A DNA stretch of 64,000 nucleotides from Zonotrichia leucophrys gambelii (GCF_028769735.1 NC_088179.1:1116001-1180000), one strand, 5' to 3'; shown: positions 24,304 to 36,529, numbered from the stretch's first letter. Program-made: numbers and translations. Notes: generated from the letters alone by a model not told the origin.

Positions 24304-25371
24304 CTCCTGAAAGGCTTCCTCTCCCCCACCTGAGCTCTGTGACCAAAGAGGAAAGGAAGCCAACACTGACTGAAAATTCCTTGTCCCTCCCACACAGAGC
24401 TCAGCTGTGTCCCCATGCTGGGCTCCCTCCAGCACTCGATGGCTCTCCCACCTGAGAACCTGATGATGCATGGAAAAGCCAAGAGTCAATCCTATCTTAG
24501 CCTATCTTGGCTTGCTCCAGATGGAACCTCCAGAGTGCCAAACCTGTTTATTGAAGCTGTAAAGCATGGTTCAACCTGCTCGTTTTGCCCTTCCCATGGG
24601 AAAGAACAAGCTTTCTACAACCAGCCATCCCCCCACAGAGACAGAGCTGTTCTCCAGGGTATGAGCAGACACACAGAAGGAGAAAGGCACCTTCTGTCAC
24701 ACCAGGCATTCAACCCTTTCTTTATCCTCCTCCCCTCTCCCAGGTAGGGAGGAGCTGCTCTAGGCTCTCTCTCTCCCTCACCTCACCTGTTCTTCCCTAA
24801 ATGGCTGTATTTTCTTTATCCTCAGTCTGCCTCATACCAGGCCACCTCAGGCTCCTTTCTCCCATTCTGCAGCGAATCAGGTAACTCTTCAGTCCCTGTT
24901 CAGCTGCCAGGCCAGTGTTCTCCCAGCCTTCTTCATGCTGAGGAAGTGTCAGCTTTTCATCACCCCTGAAGTCCTGGGAGGCTCTGACAGAGACATGAGG
25001 CCTCTTGGCCTGCCAGAACTTAGGTACTTGAACTTACTCTGTTCTAAATTTTGCTTTTTCTGGTTAGACTCAGGTTTTGTCACTATTAGAATAGCACCAA
25101 TCAGGAGTACAACACATATCCATACACAGGAACAAATTAATGCAAGCCCTGGCCATAGCAAGTTGTTTTTGAGAAACCCGGAGTAGATTCCAGAGGGCAA
25201 AGACTCCAGCATGGTTCCCCCACTACAGAGGCAGGCAGAACCTTCCTGCACACACATAAGGGCTCACACTTTACGTGTGGAATGAGACCAGCCCACTAGG
25301 GAAAGGGAGCTGTTGTCCCAAATTCACAAATTTTCTTCCTTCAAGAGGCCTAGGAAAGTAGATAGAGGAAC
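24304..25371. other. Unique stretch next to LTR copy B
   Basis: No known repeat or gene seen except the unassigned ORF with a membrane segment on the minus strand (24949-25257). Confidence 0.5.
24949..25257 (-). other. Unassigned 102-codon ORF with a hydrophobic segment
   Basis: The minus-strand frame encodes a stretch of about 20 hydrophobic residues (around LALICSCVWICVVLLIGAIL, residues ~38-57), followed by a polar, Lys/Gln-rich tail (ESNQKKQNLEQSKFKY). That is the pattern of a membrane anchor plus cytoplasmic tail. It lies about 650 bp upstream, in minus-strand sense, of LTR copy B, where the end of an env gene would be expected if B were a 3' LTR. However, B has its own flanking duplication and the ORF carries no other Env feature that I can see. 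A chance ORF is the simplest reading. Confidence 0.12.
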
Positions 25372-25578
25372 TATAGAATCATTGAAAGGTTTGGGTCAGA
25401 CCTTAAAGATCACCCAGTCCCAGCTCCCCTGCCATGGGCAGGGATGTCACCCACTGGACCAGGTTGCTCCCAGCCCCATCCAACCTGGCCTTGAACACTT
25501 TTTGGAAGGGGACATGCACAGCTTCTCTGGGCACCCTGTGCTGGGGCCCCACCACCCTCACAGCTGAGAAGGAAGTCA
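25372..25578 (-). mobile_element. CR1 LINE 3' fragment
   Basis: The plus strand reads as the reverse complement of a CR1 3' end: 'tatagaatcattgaaagg', 'ccttaaagatcacccag', 'ccatgggcagggatg', 'ccatccaacctggccttg' and 'cacagcttctctgggcacc'. Orientation is minus. About 200 bp are preserved with moderate divergence. The ORFs here are shadows of the repeat. Confidence 0.92.
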
Positions 25579-26361
25579 GTCACCTCATAAAACTTCACAG
25601 ACAAATTTACAGACCTTATGGAACAGGGCTGTAACTCCCCTGGTCCTGGAAAGGAAAAGTCAACAAAGGTCCCTCGCTGGGTTTTCACAGGGAGCTGTGA
25701 CCCAAATGGGGACACCAGATTAGAAGGCTGAGCAGGGACTGCTCCCACACAGCCCAGTGCTCACTCAGTCCCCAAGAGGTTCATTAGCTCCAAGCTGCAC
25801 CACACTGGAGCTGCCTCCCAGCAGAGCTGAGCACATACAGCTTCCAGAGCCAGCTTGGCCAGGAACAGCTGCTGCTCAGCTTTGCTTTCAGGGCAGGGCT
25901 CATCCTCAGAGTGCCACTGCTCTCAAATCCTGATGTGTATTATTGCTGCTTGGGGAATAGATGGAAGGCAAAGGAAGATGGGCAGCCAGGCTTCCCCAGT
26001 CAGAGCTGGCAAAGGGACTGGGTATCTGTTTTTCTCCCCAAAAACCCCAGCTATTTTTCACTGAGAGATAATAACTTTCCCTCCAAAAGAGTAAAAAAGA
26101 TTAAATTTTCTGACATACTGAAGGATGGGGCTTGGCAGAAGGGAAACTGCTTTGGACTGGATCTGTGCAAGTCACAAGTGACTTGGCAGGATTTCATTTG
26201 CTCTAACATTCAACTCCAGGTATTGGGCATAAAGCTGAAATTCAACACAGGGTAATAATCATCTAAAGCACAGTGTATGGCAAAATACAGCCTGTATAAA
26301 CATGCAAGATTATGCAACAGTACTCCAGAAAACACTTCCTCAACTTCTCTGACAGATTCAC

Positions 26362-26446
26362 CTCTTTTGTGGGTCTTCCAGGTAAGAGTCTATGTGGTCT
26401 TTGGTTTCCAGTAATGTATCAGCAGCAGGAATATCCTTTTCTATTA
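26362..26446 (-). other. Exon-like 85-bp segment
   Basis: The minus strand shows a strong acceptor (GGATTTTTCTCTAG), then an open frame (read as IEKDIPAADTLL followed by ETKDHIDSYLEDPQK), then an AG|GTGAAT donor. Phase is 1 in and 2 out. The charged composition contrasts with the Phe/Cys-rich translation of the adjacent polypyrimidine tract. The plus strand of the same spot also carries a near-perfect donor (CCAG|GTAAGAG at 26381), so splice-site shape alone is ambiguous here. The protein is not recognised. Confidence 0.2.
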
Positions 26447-26925
26447 CTAGAGAAAAATCCAAACAAAAAACATGCTCATGGGCAAACCCAGCCTTGTTCT
26501 TTTCTTGCACCGTGCCCATTGTGCCAGCTGTGACTGGCAGCAGGAAGTCATAGAGCAACAGAAGCTTTTCCTCAGGCATCCTGAGGGAGTTAGGAGCCCC
26601 AAGGCAAACCACGTGCCCAGGGGCTGGGATTGCAGCTCCATCACAACCCACAGGACAGCTCTGCAGCCAAAGCCAACTCAGCACCGTTTTTACCACTCCA
26701 ACATGTTTGTCAGTCTTCATTCCTCTTGCACAGGTGCTCAGAAGTTGACACACAGCTCTGCAGTGCTTTCCTGAGGAATGGGCTGACACACACACACAGG
26801 CCCCTGCTCTGTCACAGGGGAGGCACTGTAACAGTACCTCTTCCTCTGGCTTCCACCCAGAGCAGCTGAAGCTGATACTTCCTGTATCTCACTGTTCCCC
26901 TGGATCCCCTCCAAACTATTCTCTC

Positions 26926-26948
26926 TTTTTTTTTTTTTTTTTTTTTTT
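26926..26948. repeat. T23 homopolymer
   Basis: Twenty-three consecutive T on the plus strand, the longest homopolymer in the window. No retrocopy is attached. Confidence 0.9.
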
Positions 26949-28768
26949 GCTTTTTCACAGCTTCTCTAAGCTCCAAAACAAAACTCAAAGTTTCAGCCTA
27001 TTGCTCTGTGTCAAATCAGCTGCTTGATCACCATGATGGTGCTAATTAGCTATTTGATTAACTGTGTCTGGACAGCTGCCATGTGGGACACTCTTCCATC
27101 AGGATTTAAGACCAGATTCCTATCTATTGCCTTGACTGGCAGAAATGGGTTGTCCCTCTAGTTTTTCTGCAGATAGGGTGGTTTTGCTATGCAGAAATGA
27201 GTTCCAGAAGTGCAGCTGTGCCAACACATTACCTGGTTTTACCATATTTACCAAACCAGAAAGGAAGCATCGGCCTGTTTTCTCTATTGTGTTTTTAAAA
27301 GATCAGGCTAAACACCCTTAGGGTTTTATATTTGGTCTCTAGTCTATCTTTCCCCAAAAAGTCTGACACTCCCACAACCCCATAAAGAGTTCTGTTTTCC
27401 TGCAGTGATCCATTAGTGATGCTGCTCAGTGGCAGTTTCTCCTGTTCCAAGCAGAGGCCATTGTGTCTCAGCTGTTGCATTCTGTAGATTACTCCAAGTA
27501 GCCTCTGCTAGTTTAATGTACCAATATGCCCCTGCCACTTCTATCAATCAGAGTCACCACAGCAACTCCTCAGAGCAACACCAAGAATCACCTCCTATCC
27601 AATATTTACTACTGTGTCATACTGAAATCTCTAACATTTGTAACCAATCAATTCCCCAACAGGTAAAACCTCGTTATACTCAGAATGAGTCCACTTATCC
27701 ATCCTCTCACCATCCCACTTCACAGATCACCCAGAACAGACACAGTCTGTAACTGGAGGGGCCACACTGAGAACACCTTGCTGTCCTAAAAGGCCTCCAC
27801 AATATCCCTGACAATAGAACAGAGCAAGGAAGATGACTGCAAAAGGATAAAATTAAGAATTGTACCCAAAGGACACAGGCAGCTGATACACTCCTAAATA
27901 GGATACCAGCTCCCACTGAAGGTTTCCCTCTGGCAGCTGGGCTGCCACTGCCTTGGTTTTGACTGTAAAATTCAAACAGTTCAAAGAGCAATCTAGAAAC
28001 AAAAATCCAAACATCACATTATTCCACTGTTTTCTTCAGTTTCAAAATGGAGGGAAGAGGGATTTTGGAAACAAGTTCTGTCAGTGCTTTCTGTTAGTTA
28101 GCTTACATTTCTGTACCAAACTTCATAGGATGAACTTCACGTTCATATCCATGTGTTGTGTGTGCCAATAGCTGTGCATCACCTGTCTGGGTTACAGTCA
28201 GGACACACCAGTTCAGATTCAGCTTTATGGCAGCCCCTCTCTGGAGATTCTCTGACAGAAATGTGTCAACACTTCCAGCTCACAGAGCTGCAAAACTGAG
28301 GCCAGGTTGTCTGTGGGACTCTGAAAAGCATGACCAAGAGACACAAATTGGTGCATCAAACTCCAGCACATGTGCACTGTGTCCTCTAAGGACCCATCTT
28401 TAAGCTATCTGGATTAGGAGCAGTTTAATACACTGTTCTTGGCAAAAGTAATTGAGGATCCTAAAGTCACAGGAGGAACACAGAACTTTTTTTGCAACAG
28501 AATAAAAGGCACTGAGAGCCTATTGGAGCTTCTCACTTTGAGCAATGATCTAGACATAAAACAAATGCAGCCATTGCTTTTCAAGTAGAACCCTTTTACC
28601 AACCCTGCTATGTTTTAAGCCACAGGGACTTCATATAGGTGAAAACTTTTACAGGCATCTCCTGCGGGGATATGCTTGATAACAAGAAGCATGCAAAAGT
28701 TATAAAGTCTTTGATAAAGTTGTTTGTCTATGCAGCAAGAAGAGAAAGATGACCTCAAAGCCAGGTAC

Positions 28769-28886
28769 CTGAAGAGCATGATCTGCTATTGAAACACCCA
28801 TGAAATATCTGTAGTCAGAGTCTCCTTCATAATACTCAAAAGCAACAAGTAGATTCAGTGTCCCCTGCTGCTCAACACGCAAGAGC
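28769..28886 (-). other. Exon-like 118-bp segment
   Basis: On the minus strand, an AG acceptor (weak pyrimidine tract, TAAAATAG) is followed by 39 open codons and a CAG|GTACCT donor (phase 2 in, 0 out). The translation (for example AFEYYEGDSDYRYFMGVS) is rich in Tyr/Asp/Gly and unlike typical translated intron, while the frame after the donor turns Phe/Leu-rich. The family is not recognised. It would precede the 26.4 kb segment in a minus-strand gene, but the phases (0 out, 1 in) do not join directly. Confidence 0.22.
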
Positions 28887-31800
28887 CTATTTTACATTTA
28901 CCCTATTTATAACCATCTCAGTGATCCCCAGAGGCAGAACTGGCCCAGGGTTCCTGTCTGTGCAGGAAAAGGCTGGCTGGAGTACCCAGGCCTGTGCCAT
29001 GGTTCAGCAAGAACAGAGAGGGCACAGTCAGCCCAAAGCTTGGCTGCAGCAGAATGTGCAGGAGCAGAGCAGCTCTCTGTTTGTAAAGGCATTCCCAACA
29101 CCTTTTCCCCCTTTGGTGCTGCCAAGGAGACAAAGCTTTTCAAGGAGGGCGAACTCATTGAGTTCATGTTTGCAGGCATAAATTGGAAATCCCAAAGGGG
29201 CAGAGCATCAACATCACACTTTATCAGAGCAGATTCTGCCTTAGGGATAGACACCAATAAACTGGTAACACACCACTTCAACGTACACACAAGCCAGTTC
29301 AGGGAAATACACAGTTCTGATAACTTTAAGCAGCTAAATATAGTTTTCAAATTCTTCCCTTTCTTCCTATAGATTATTACATTTTGAAGTTTTCCTTTAC
29401 AGAGTCTGGAGACTTGTTCTCCAAGAGCATGGTAAAAATAACTCTCCTGAAATCAGCTTAAATATACAATATACACATTGTATAATGTGTATGTTGTGCA
29501 ACAAGCCCTAAATATTTACAAATAATTTAAAAATAATGTTATACCTCTGTATCAAAGACTGAAAGTGACTAAGAGCAAGATCTGAAAAGGTTCAGTTGTT
29601 TCCAAGGCTGAATTCTTGCTTCAGTGGGGTTTAATAGTATCCCACTTGCAAGAATACAGCCTTGTGTTTTGTTCCCCTTACTTTTGGGGCAAAAAAGGTC
29701 CCTATTGATTCAGAATTAAAAGTCTTATTTCTTCTTTCTTGAAAGCTTCATTTATGAGAACGACTGGAATAGGATGAATACTGTTCTCAGAGAGCAAAGG
29801 TTATTCCACTTCCATGATTAAAAGTCTCCTTCAGAAAAAACAGTGGGATAGAGAAATTCCATTGTCAATGTCAAACTTTTCCATAAATATTACCTGTGAA
29901 AACCTGCAAATATGCTGCCATTTTGAAGATGATTAATATATTTTTAAATGTCGATAATAATATCACTTAGATTTAGTAGTGCTGTACAAGAATGCATAAG
30001 AAAAAGATGTTTTCCTTCAAAGACCTTTTGCCCAATGGCTCCTGCTCCCCATGCCCATGTTCTGTTTCCCCATATTCAGGTGCTCCCAGCATCCAGGGGC
30101 AGCACCCACTGCCAAGGGCCTCACCCAGCTCCTCCCTGTCCTCAGGGGAGGAGGATTCAGGGTATCTGAGCAGCTGTTTGCAAGCACAGGGTATTTTGAA
30201 GGGTGAGATAATATCTGAGGTGCCAGACCCGCAGAAGACAATTATTGGTGCTGATACTGAACACTTGGCAATCTTTATATTTGCTGTTTGTTGTGATTAA
30301 TGCCAAAGCTTTTTTATGTTTAAATAATTTAGGCCATTCATAAATTCACACTGAGAATGAACCAAGCATAGAAATGAAGCCTGTTAGTCCCCCGCTGTTG
30401 AAAATAGTCTCTTTTGAAAATCATATGTAAAATTGTCTAAATAGTTCAGCAGGAGAAATTGTTCTTTCTTAACAAACTTTGGGTCAAATTTCATACCAGC
30501 AAGATACTTGTGCCTACAGATGCTTTCTTTAATTCAACCTAGCATTAGTTCCTCATGCCCAAAATTGTGTATTTACTTTTGTTCAAGAAACTGGTCAGAT
30601 TGAAAAAAGGTCCCTGTATAAAGAAGCAGGACACATTCCAACAGTCTGAAATGCTTAAAACTAGAGGAGTTATGCATCTCTCATCATAAGAAAAGGCAGA
30701 ATAAGTACCCTCACTTACAAAATGAGGAAAAGCCTCTCTTCTAACTAATCTGATGCAGAAATTCTAACTCTGTAAAATTTCCAGTGCAAAATATTGGGAA
30801 TGAGCTCTCCAAAACAGTAGTGAACATAATCTTGTCATTAACAAACATTTCCTGCATATTTCTTACTCAGAAAGCAATCTCTGGCCTTGCACAGTGATCT
30901 CAGCTCTAGTGGTTCTTAGCACAAAGCATCGGTGTCAATTCCTTTGAAACACCAAATTCCTTGAGTCAAAAACATGTGGAAAGTTTGCCCTTAAACAGCA
31001 GAGATGTATCAAAAGAGAAACAGAAAGTATGAGGGAGGGGAACAGGAGGGTGACAGTCACTGGCACTGTGAAATAAAAGTAGAATTGATGTATTTTCAAG
31101 TGACAGCTCACAGAGCCTCAGCCCAGACCCAGTGTCACAAACCCAGGACAAAGAGAACTGACTGACAATCCATTTGCCAATATTTGCATTGCAGTTCCAC
31201 AAGAGAGGTTTAAGATAAATGAGGAGTTAAATTCCCTGTAGCATAATTGTGTTCTACACTGGCATCTAATACTCCTGGCAAGGCATGCAAATATTTAGCA
31301 GGCCAGTGAGGGATTTTAGAGATATTGCTTAGGCAATGAGAGCACGGCAGGGAATGAGCCAGGCTGGAGCACAGTCCATCCAGGGTGCAGCTGGAAGTAA
31401 AAGCAGATTTGCTGCTGTCCTGCCCTGGGCTGGGTACAGGTTTGGGTGTTGATTAGCCCTGCTCTCTCTCTATTATTGCAGCTGTTTTCATGGCATCCTC
31501 CCTGCAGCCACCACGGCATCCCCCTGGTATCAGTCCCCTCCCAAAACCCAGGGCTGGAACAGGCTCTGGAGTGGAGCTTCACCTGGCCCTGCAGGACACA
31601 ATCCAGCTGTGCTCATCTGCACAAAGGCAGCCCTGGCTACTCCTCAGTTGCTCACTGGTAGTGTCTAAATACTGACACAAAGAAGAAGAGACTGAATTTG
31701 ATGTATTAGCAAACAGAGGCTGAGAATTTGGCAAGTTTGTTACAGTTAATGACATGATTCTCTATGGATTTCTCACAGTCCCATTCCCTACTGCCTTCCA

Positions 31801-33116
31801 GGCCAGCTTCCACATTATCACCACTGCCCAATGCACTGCCCCATGATGACATATGCTGCATCAGCTCATTTCCAGCTTGCAAATGCAGGTTTCCTCCTAA
31901 ATGTGGGTGGTCTTGGCTCATGTCTCAGCCTAGAAGGGCCTGCTCCTCATTTGTAGGGCACCAAAGTACTTGGCACTGTTCATGCAAATAGGATGCAGCA
32001 CTGAATGGCTGCAGGGAGACCATGTGGAAAAGTTTCATCAGTCAGACCTTGCTCATTGCTTGCAAGCCTAGTAAGAAAGCCTGCTCTTTCAAAGGAAGGA
32101 TAAAATAAATCTATTCAGGAGAGATTTTTTTCAGATCTTGTTAAGACTGGCTTTTTGCCAAAGGGTTGATGATAGATAAATGCAGCTCAGTCTATTGTGA
32201 GCACATCACCAGGTACCTGCTGGCTTGCTGAAAGGTGCAGCCAAACCAACAAGTCTAGAACTCAGTGTCAGCAGTTAAAAGGATTTCCCTTGTGAAAATG
32301 CTTTGCCCAACAAGGAGGCACACAAGTCAATATGAAGCAAAGCCTTTTGCTGAAGGTAATTCTTGCGTAGTCACTGGAGAGCTGCTCCACTCTTACCATA
32401 GCCCTGCTCTGTTTTCACGGGGAGAATTTTCTCATGGCTTAACATGAGATTGACATAACCTCAAGAGCTGCCTAGAAGTACCTCACTGATTCAAAAAGGT
32501 AAGGCACAGACAGAAAGGGAGATCAAACCCAAAGCTTAAGACATTCTTATTTGTTTGGTGGAGTTTTGATTCAGAAAGACAAGAAATGCGTGGACAAAAA
32601 GCTTATATTCTTGTGTGATAGAAGCACGCTATCTTTGATTTCATCTAAAGCCCTCCTCTGCTAAAACTCTTTGTTTTAGCAAACAAAATGAGTTTCAGTT
32701 TGGCCAAATATCTGAGTAAAATCAATTGTAAAGCATCAGATTGTCCCTGGCTCACCCTTACAAAAAAAAAAAAAGGGGTTCCCATTCAGGCAAATGTCAC
32801 TCAAGAGTGTTTGAAATACACAGCAGATGTTGCCCAAGCACAGTTGATCATCGAAGTCCTTAAGAATAAGGAAGCTTTGATCCCTGTCTTCCCTTTTCCC
32901 ATGAAACAAAAATGACAGCCTTGTCAGCAACTTCACAGTTGAGAAAAGTTTAAGTATGAAATTAAGTATTTGTGTCTTAGTACTGAAAGCAATTCAAAAT
33001 CCAGCCTGTTTTTGAAGTTCCAATAATAACTTTTAATGATATAGCAAGCATGTTATAGATTAAGAATTATTTTAAGGAAATATAAGGATTATGTTACACT
33101 GCATTATGACACCTTT

Positions 33117-33176
33117 TTCTATTATTAGATATATTATTATATTAGATTCTATTATTAGATATATTATTAGATATAA
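33117..33176. repeat. AT-rich tandem duplication, about 30 bp x 2
   Basis: The unit starting TTCTATTATTAGATATATTA occurs at 33117 and 33147, inside an ATT-rich microsatellite-like tract. Confidence 0.8.
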
Positions 33177-34363
33177 CTGCATGTATTTCAACTAAATACT
33201 TTTGTTATAACATAATATTCCTGTGGACCTAGAATGTTCTTGAGTTAATTTAAAATTAGCAAAAGTTTAAAAGTGTGTTTTCCTTCTCTGTCATTCAAAC
33301 CAAAAGAGGTTGTGGAACTCTCACCTACCAAGAACAGGTAAACAAATGAGCAAGTGGACAAATGCAAGAACTGGGAAAATAAAAACTGTCTGAAAGATTT
33401 CACCCCTAATGGTCATCCAAGTCTGGCTGTAAATCAGAACAGATTGCCTGTGGCATCTCTGTGACAACACCCAGTCTCCAAAACAAGATCGAGAGATTAT
33501 CTACATCACAAAACAAGATGTACTTGAGTCTTACGCTCCATAAGAAAAGCTAATCTTTATTAATTAGTTGTCATGGAAACTCAGCCTTAGGAAAGCTATG
33601 AATGATACACCAAGATCAGATACAAATTGCTTTTACAAACGCCTTCATCATGATTTGGATAAATAAACAGTAAGCAAGGTAAAATTTGGCCTATTTCAGA
33701 AGTCCTGCTGAGAAACAAATACCACAGGGGTTCAAAAAATGAAAATTAATAGACAAAAATGGAAATTAATTAGAAAACATTTAAGACACTGCAAACAACA
33801 ACTACTACAGTTCTTTCAGGCTTTCTGGCAGAGACCTGCTGTATTACCTTTTGGTGCCTGACTGATGGGCAGCTGAAAGTATCAACCCAGCAAGAGCAGG
33901 AAGGAAAGAGCATTGCAAACACAGGGGTGAGGGCCCCTGCTCTTACCGCCCGCTGCGTGATGCATTACCAGGGAGAGGCCAGGTGCAGGGTACAAGGCCA
34001 TGGATTTTAGCAACAGCCTTAAATTATTTCTTCACATAGAGTAAGGCTTCTAGGAGCACAAGCTGACTTTGGCTTCTTTTCCTCCTTCCAGAGCTGTGCA
34101 CAGCACCTGTTCCAGGAGTTTACTGCTCAGAGCCAGGAGAAGGAAGGTGCAGAGGCTGCTGTCCCAGCACAGAGACAGACCCTGGAATCAATGGGATGAA
34201 CAGAGCACAGAGACAGCCCCGAGCTCCAGCTGAACCTGCCGAGCTGGCAGAATGCAGCCAGCAGCACTGAGCTCTCCCCAGTGAGATAAAAAAGAGCTGA
34301 AGAAGCAAATCATCTGATTTCTGCATGGGGCTCTCTTCACCATTAGCTGTTGCATTTGGATGG

Positions 34364-35217
34364 TGTTATAGATGGATAATGAGATGATTGGCTCTCACAA
34401 TTAAAATACAACTATTGTGTGAATATTAAGAAAAGCTTTAGTGATGTACAGTTATGTTACTGTAGTTTAGATGCCCTCTGCTCTCCCCACAGTTCCCTTT
34501 CCCCCTGTATTGTTGCCATCACACAGCCTGAGCTGTCTGGGACAGGTACAAAGAAGCTGCACAGGTGTCCCTTGCATGGGGCAGCTGGGAATGGAAAAGC
34601 TTGGGGTGCTCAGGGGGTGGGCATGGCAACACCTGAGCTCCAATCCAGGTACAAGAAAGCAGTTTGCACTGATAAATGGCAAAGGAGAGCTGCCTGACAG
34701 ACTTTGGGAGGGGCCAGGGCTGGCTGATGCAAGCCCAGGGGTGTAAAACACTGAGCATCTGTTGGGAATTTAGCTGACTAGAGACTGAAAAGTACAAAAC
34801 CGTGGCTAATTCCAAGTCCTGCACCTGCAAAGATAGTGTGTCCTTGGGCCTAGCTGTAGTATGATAACAAATAGTGAAAGAGACATGAGAAAAGAGAGAT
34901 GTAACCCCTAAGGAATGAGGAAGAGTTGATGGTATAGTTTAACCAATAGATTGCTTGGCTTACAGAATATTCATAAGCTTATTATTTGCTGTATATGTGT
35001 TTGATGCTTTCTTTAATAAACTGGACCTGTGATGAACCACCTGGTGTCCTGGTCCCCTTCCTATGACAAGCATCCATCTTGCAGGGAACTGGCCATGAGG
35101 TGTGCATAAGGGCAGTTCCCAGTGCTGCAGCTTTTTCCTTATGCAGTCCTTTGTTGTATTTTTGTCAAGGTTTAATAAACCTCTTAAAATTTTCAAAGTG
35201 AGCAGTTGTGTCTCACA
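34364..35217 (+). mobile_element. LTR copy C of the ~540 bp family, split by another LTR
   Basis: Plus-orientation copy running from TGTTATAGATGG (34364) to GTGTCTCACA (35217), with AATAAA at 35174-35179. Its sequence is interrupted after 34759 and resumes at 35069. Without the insertion and the duplicated 6 bases it is about 539 bp, the same as copy B. The bases flanking the outer element (ATGG and GAGG) do not form a clear target duplication, which could reflect mutation or recombination after insertion. Copies A and B are in the opposite orientation. Confidence 0.9.
34760..35068 (+). mobile_element. Nested solo LTR (309 bp), fourth family
   Basis: Begins TGTTGGGAATTTAGC and ends CTTCCTATGACA, giving TG...CA termini, with AATAAA at 35015-35020 a little upstream of the 3' end. 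The host LTR sequence AGCATC is repeated exactly on both sides (34754-34759 and 35069-35074), a 6-bp target duplication typical of class II (ERVK/alpha-beta-like) integration. Comparison with copies A and B shows an uninterrupted site at the matching place. There is no internal region, so it is a solo LTR. Confidence 0.93.
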
Positions 35218-35800
35218 GAGGACAAGCAAAGTCAGAATAAGAGGGAGAGGCACAAAAATATTCAGGCCTCTGGTTGTTTCCTCTAGCATGGTGTTATCAG
35301 CTCTGTTATACTGGCAGTGAACCCAGAAACAAAATCCCAGCCTGTGGAGTGCAGCAAGGCCATGGCTACTCATCTCCACAGCAGCAGCTGCCAGGGTGGG
35401 ACTGCAAGGGCCCTGCTCTGGCTTTCCTACAAACAGACAGGATTTGTACTTTTAACTTTATTTGGATGCAGTGGTTGATTACAGCAATGTAAGAGTGCAT
35501 ACATTATGTAATTACATATTTACACACATTATTGTGTGTATATTGTTGTAGCAGTCCAGAATGACCAGCTTTGCTATAAAATTATAAAGGGAATTTTACA
35601 AGTAATTTCCATGTTCATTCAGGAGCCACATAGCATTACCTGTAGGATTATTAAATGTTCTTTGTGGATCAGAAAACTAGTTCATTTTATAAAGGAGTGA
35701 AAAGTAATCAAGTAGCTTCATTCTTCCAAAGGTAATCAAAATTGAAATAAGGTAGCATTTACAGATCTTCTCTAATAAATCATCCAGCTGTTCCAAAAGG

Positions 35801-35879
35801 AAATGAAATGGAATGAAATAAAATAATAAAATTAAATAACATTTTAAAATAATAAAATAAAATAAAAATTAAATAAAAT
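35801..35879. repeat. (AAATA/AAAT)n low-complexity tract
   Basis: Nearly 80 bases made of AAATA, AAAT and AATAAA units on the plus strand; an imperfect microsatellite. Confidence 0.9.
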
Positions 35880-36514
35880 GCTGATTCAGGAGAGTTAATT
35901 TCAAGTTTCAGTTGTGCCAGTTGCTAGTTGCAGGGTGGCAGCAGGGCGGGAGCACAGGCATGGCAGCAGTGGCTCGGTGCAGGCTCAGTTCTCTCTGCCC
36001 AGGCACAGGAGCAGCTTTGGCTGGGCCATCAATCCCTGACTGTCCCACTCTCCCTCAGTGTGGCAGCAGAGGTGGCTGCAGGCTCTGCACCTCCTGAACA
36101 GACACTCCTTCTGAAGACAGAATTGTCTCTGTTGTAATTGGTGACAAATATGTAAAGCCACCTGTCACAAGATATCTCCTGAAGCCGGAATGGATCTTTT
36201 TATCATGAGATGTCTGCTAAGATTCTGTTGCCACGGCATTATGGCATTTAATTAACTGAAATCTAGAATAAAGAAAACTATAGAGGGGTACTGCTTATTA
36301 GACAGCCCAAAAGATTGACTTTGAAAAGATATTATTACCCTTACACTTGATTGAAATTATCCCAATGCCTTTCCATGATTTTATACCATTCCTACTACAG
36401 AGGTCTCTAAGACTTTCAACTCATGGAACTTAATTCTCATGAAAATACAAAAAGAATATCCCAAATAGCATTTAATGACTTGTATTTGCCATTTAAATGT
36501 CAAAGAAAAATTGG

Positions 36515-36529
36515 TATATATATATATAT
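36515..36529. repeat. (TA)n microsatellite
   Basis: Fifteen bases of perfect TA alternation. Confidence 0.85.

Larger units (their letters stand above)
25579..34363. other. Mostly unique non-coding stretch
   Basis: Holds exon-like minus-strand segments at 26362-26446 and 28769-28886, a T23 run, a short CA run near 26787-26798, a small 9-bp inverted repeat at 29471-29492, an A13 run near 32762-32774 and a 30-bp AT-rich duplication near 33.1 kb. I see no LTR, CR1 or known gene elsewhere in it. Confidence 0.5.

Noticed and set aside
26926..26948. T23 run as the tail of a retrocopied gene
   Set aside because: No gene-like sequence on the expected side and no target duplication; CR1, the main avian LINE, does not make poly(A) tails.
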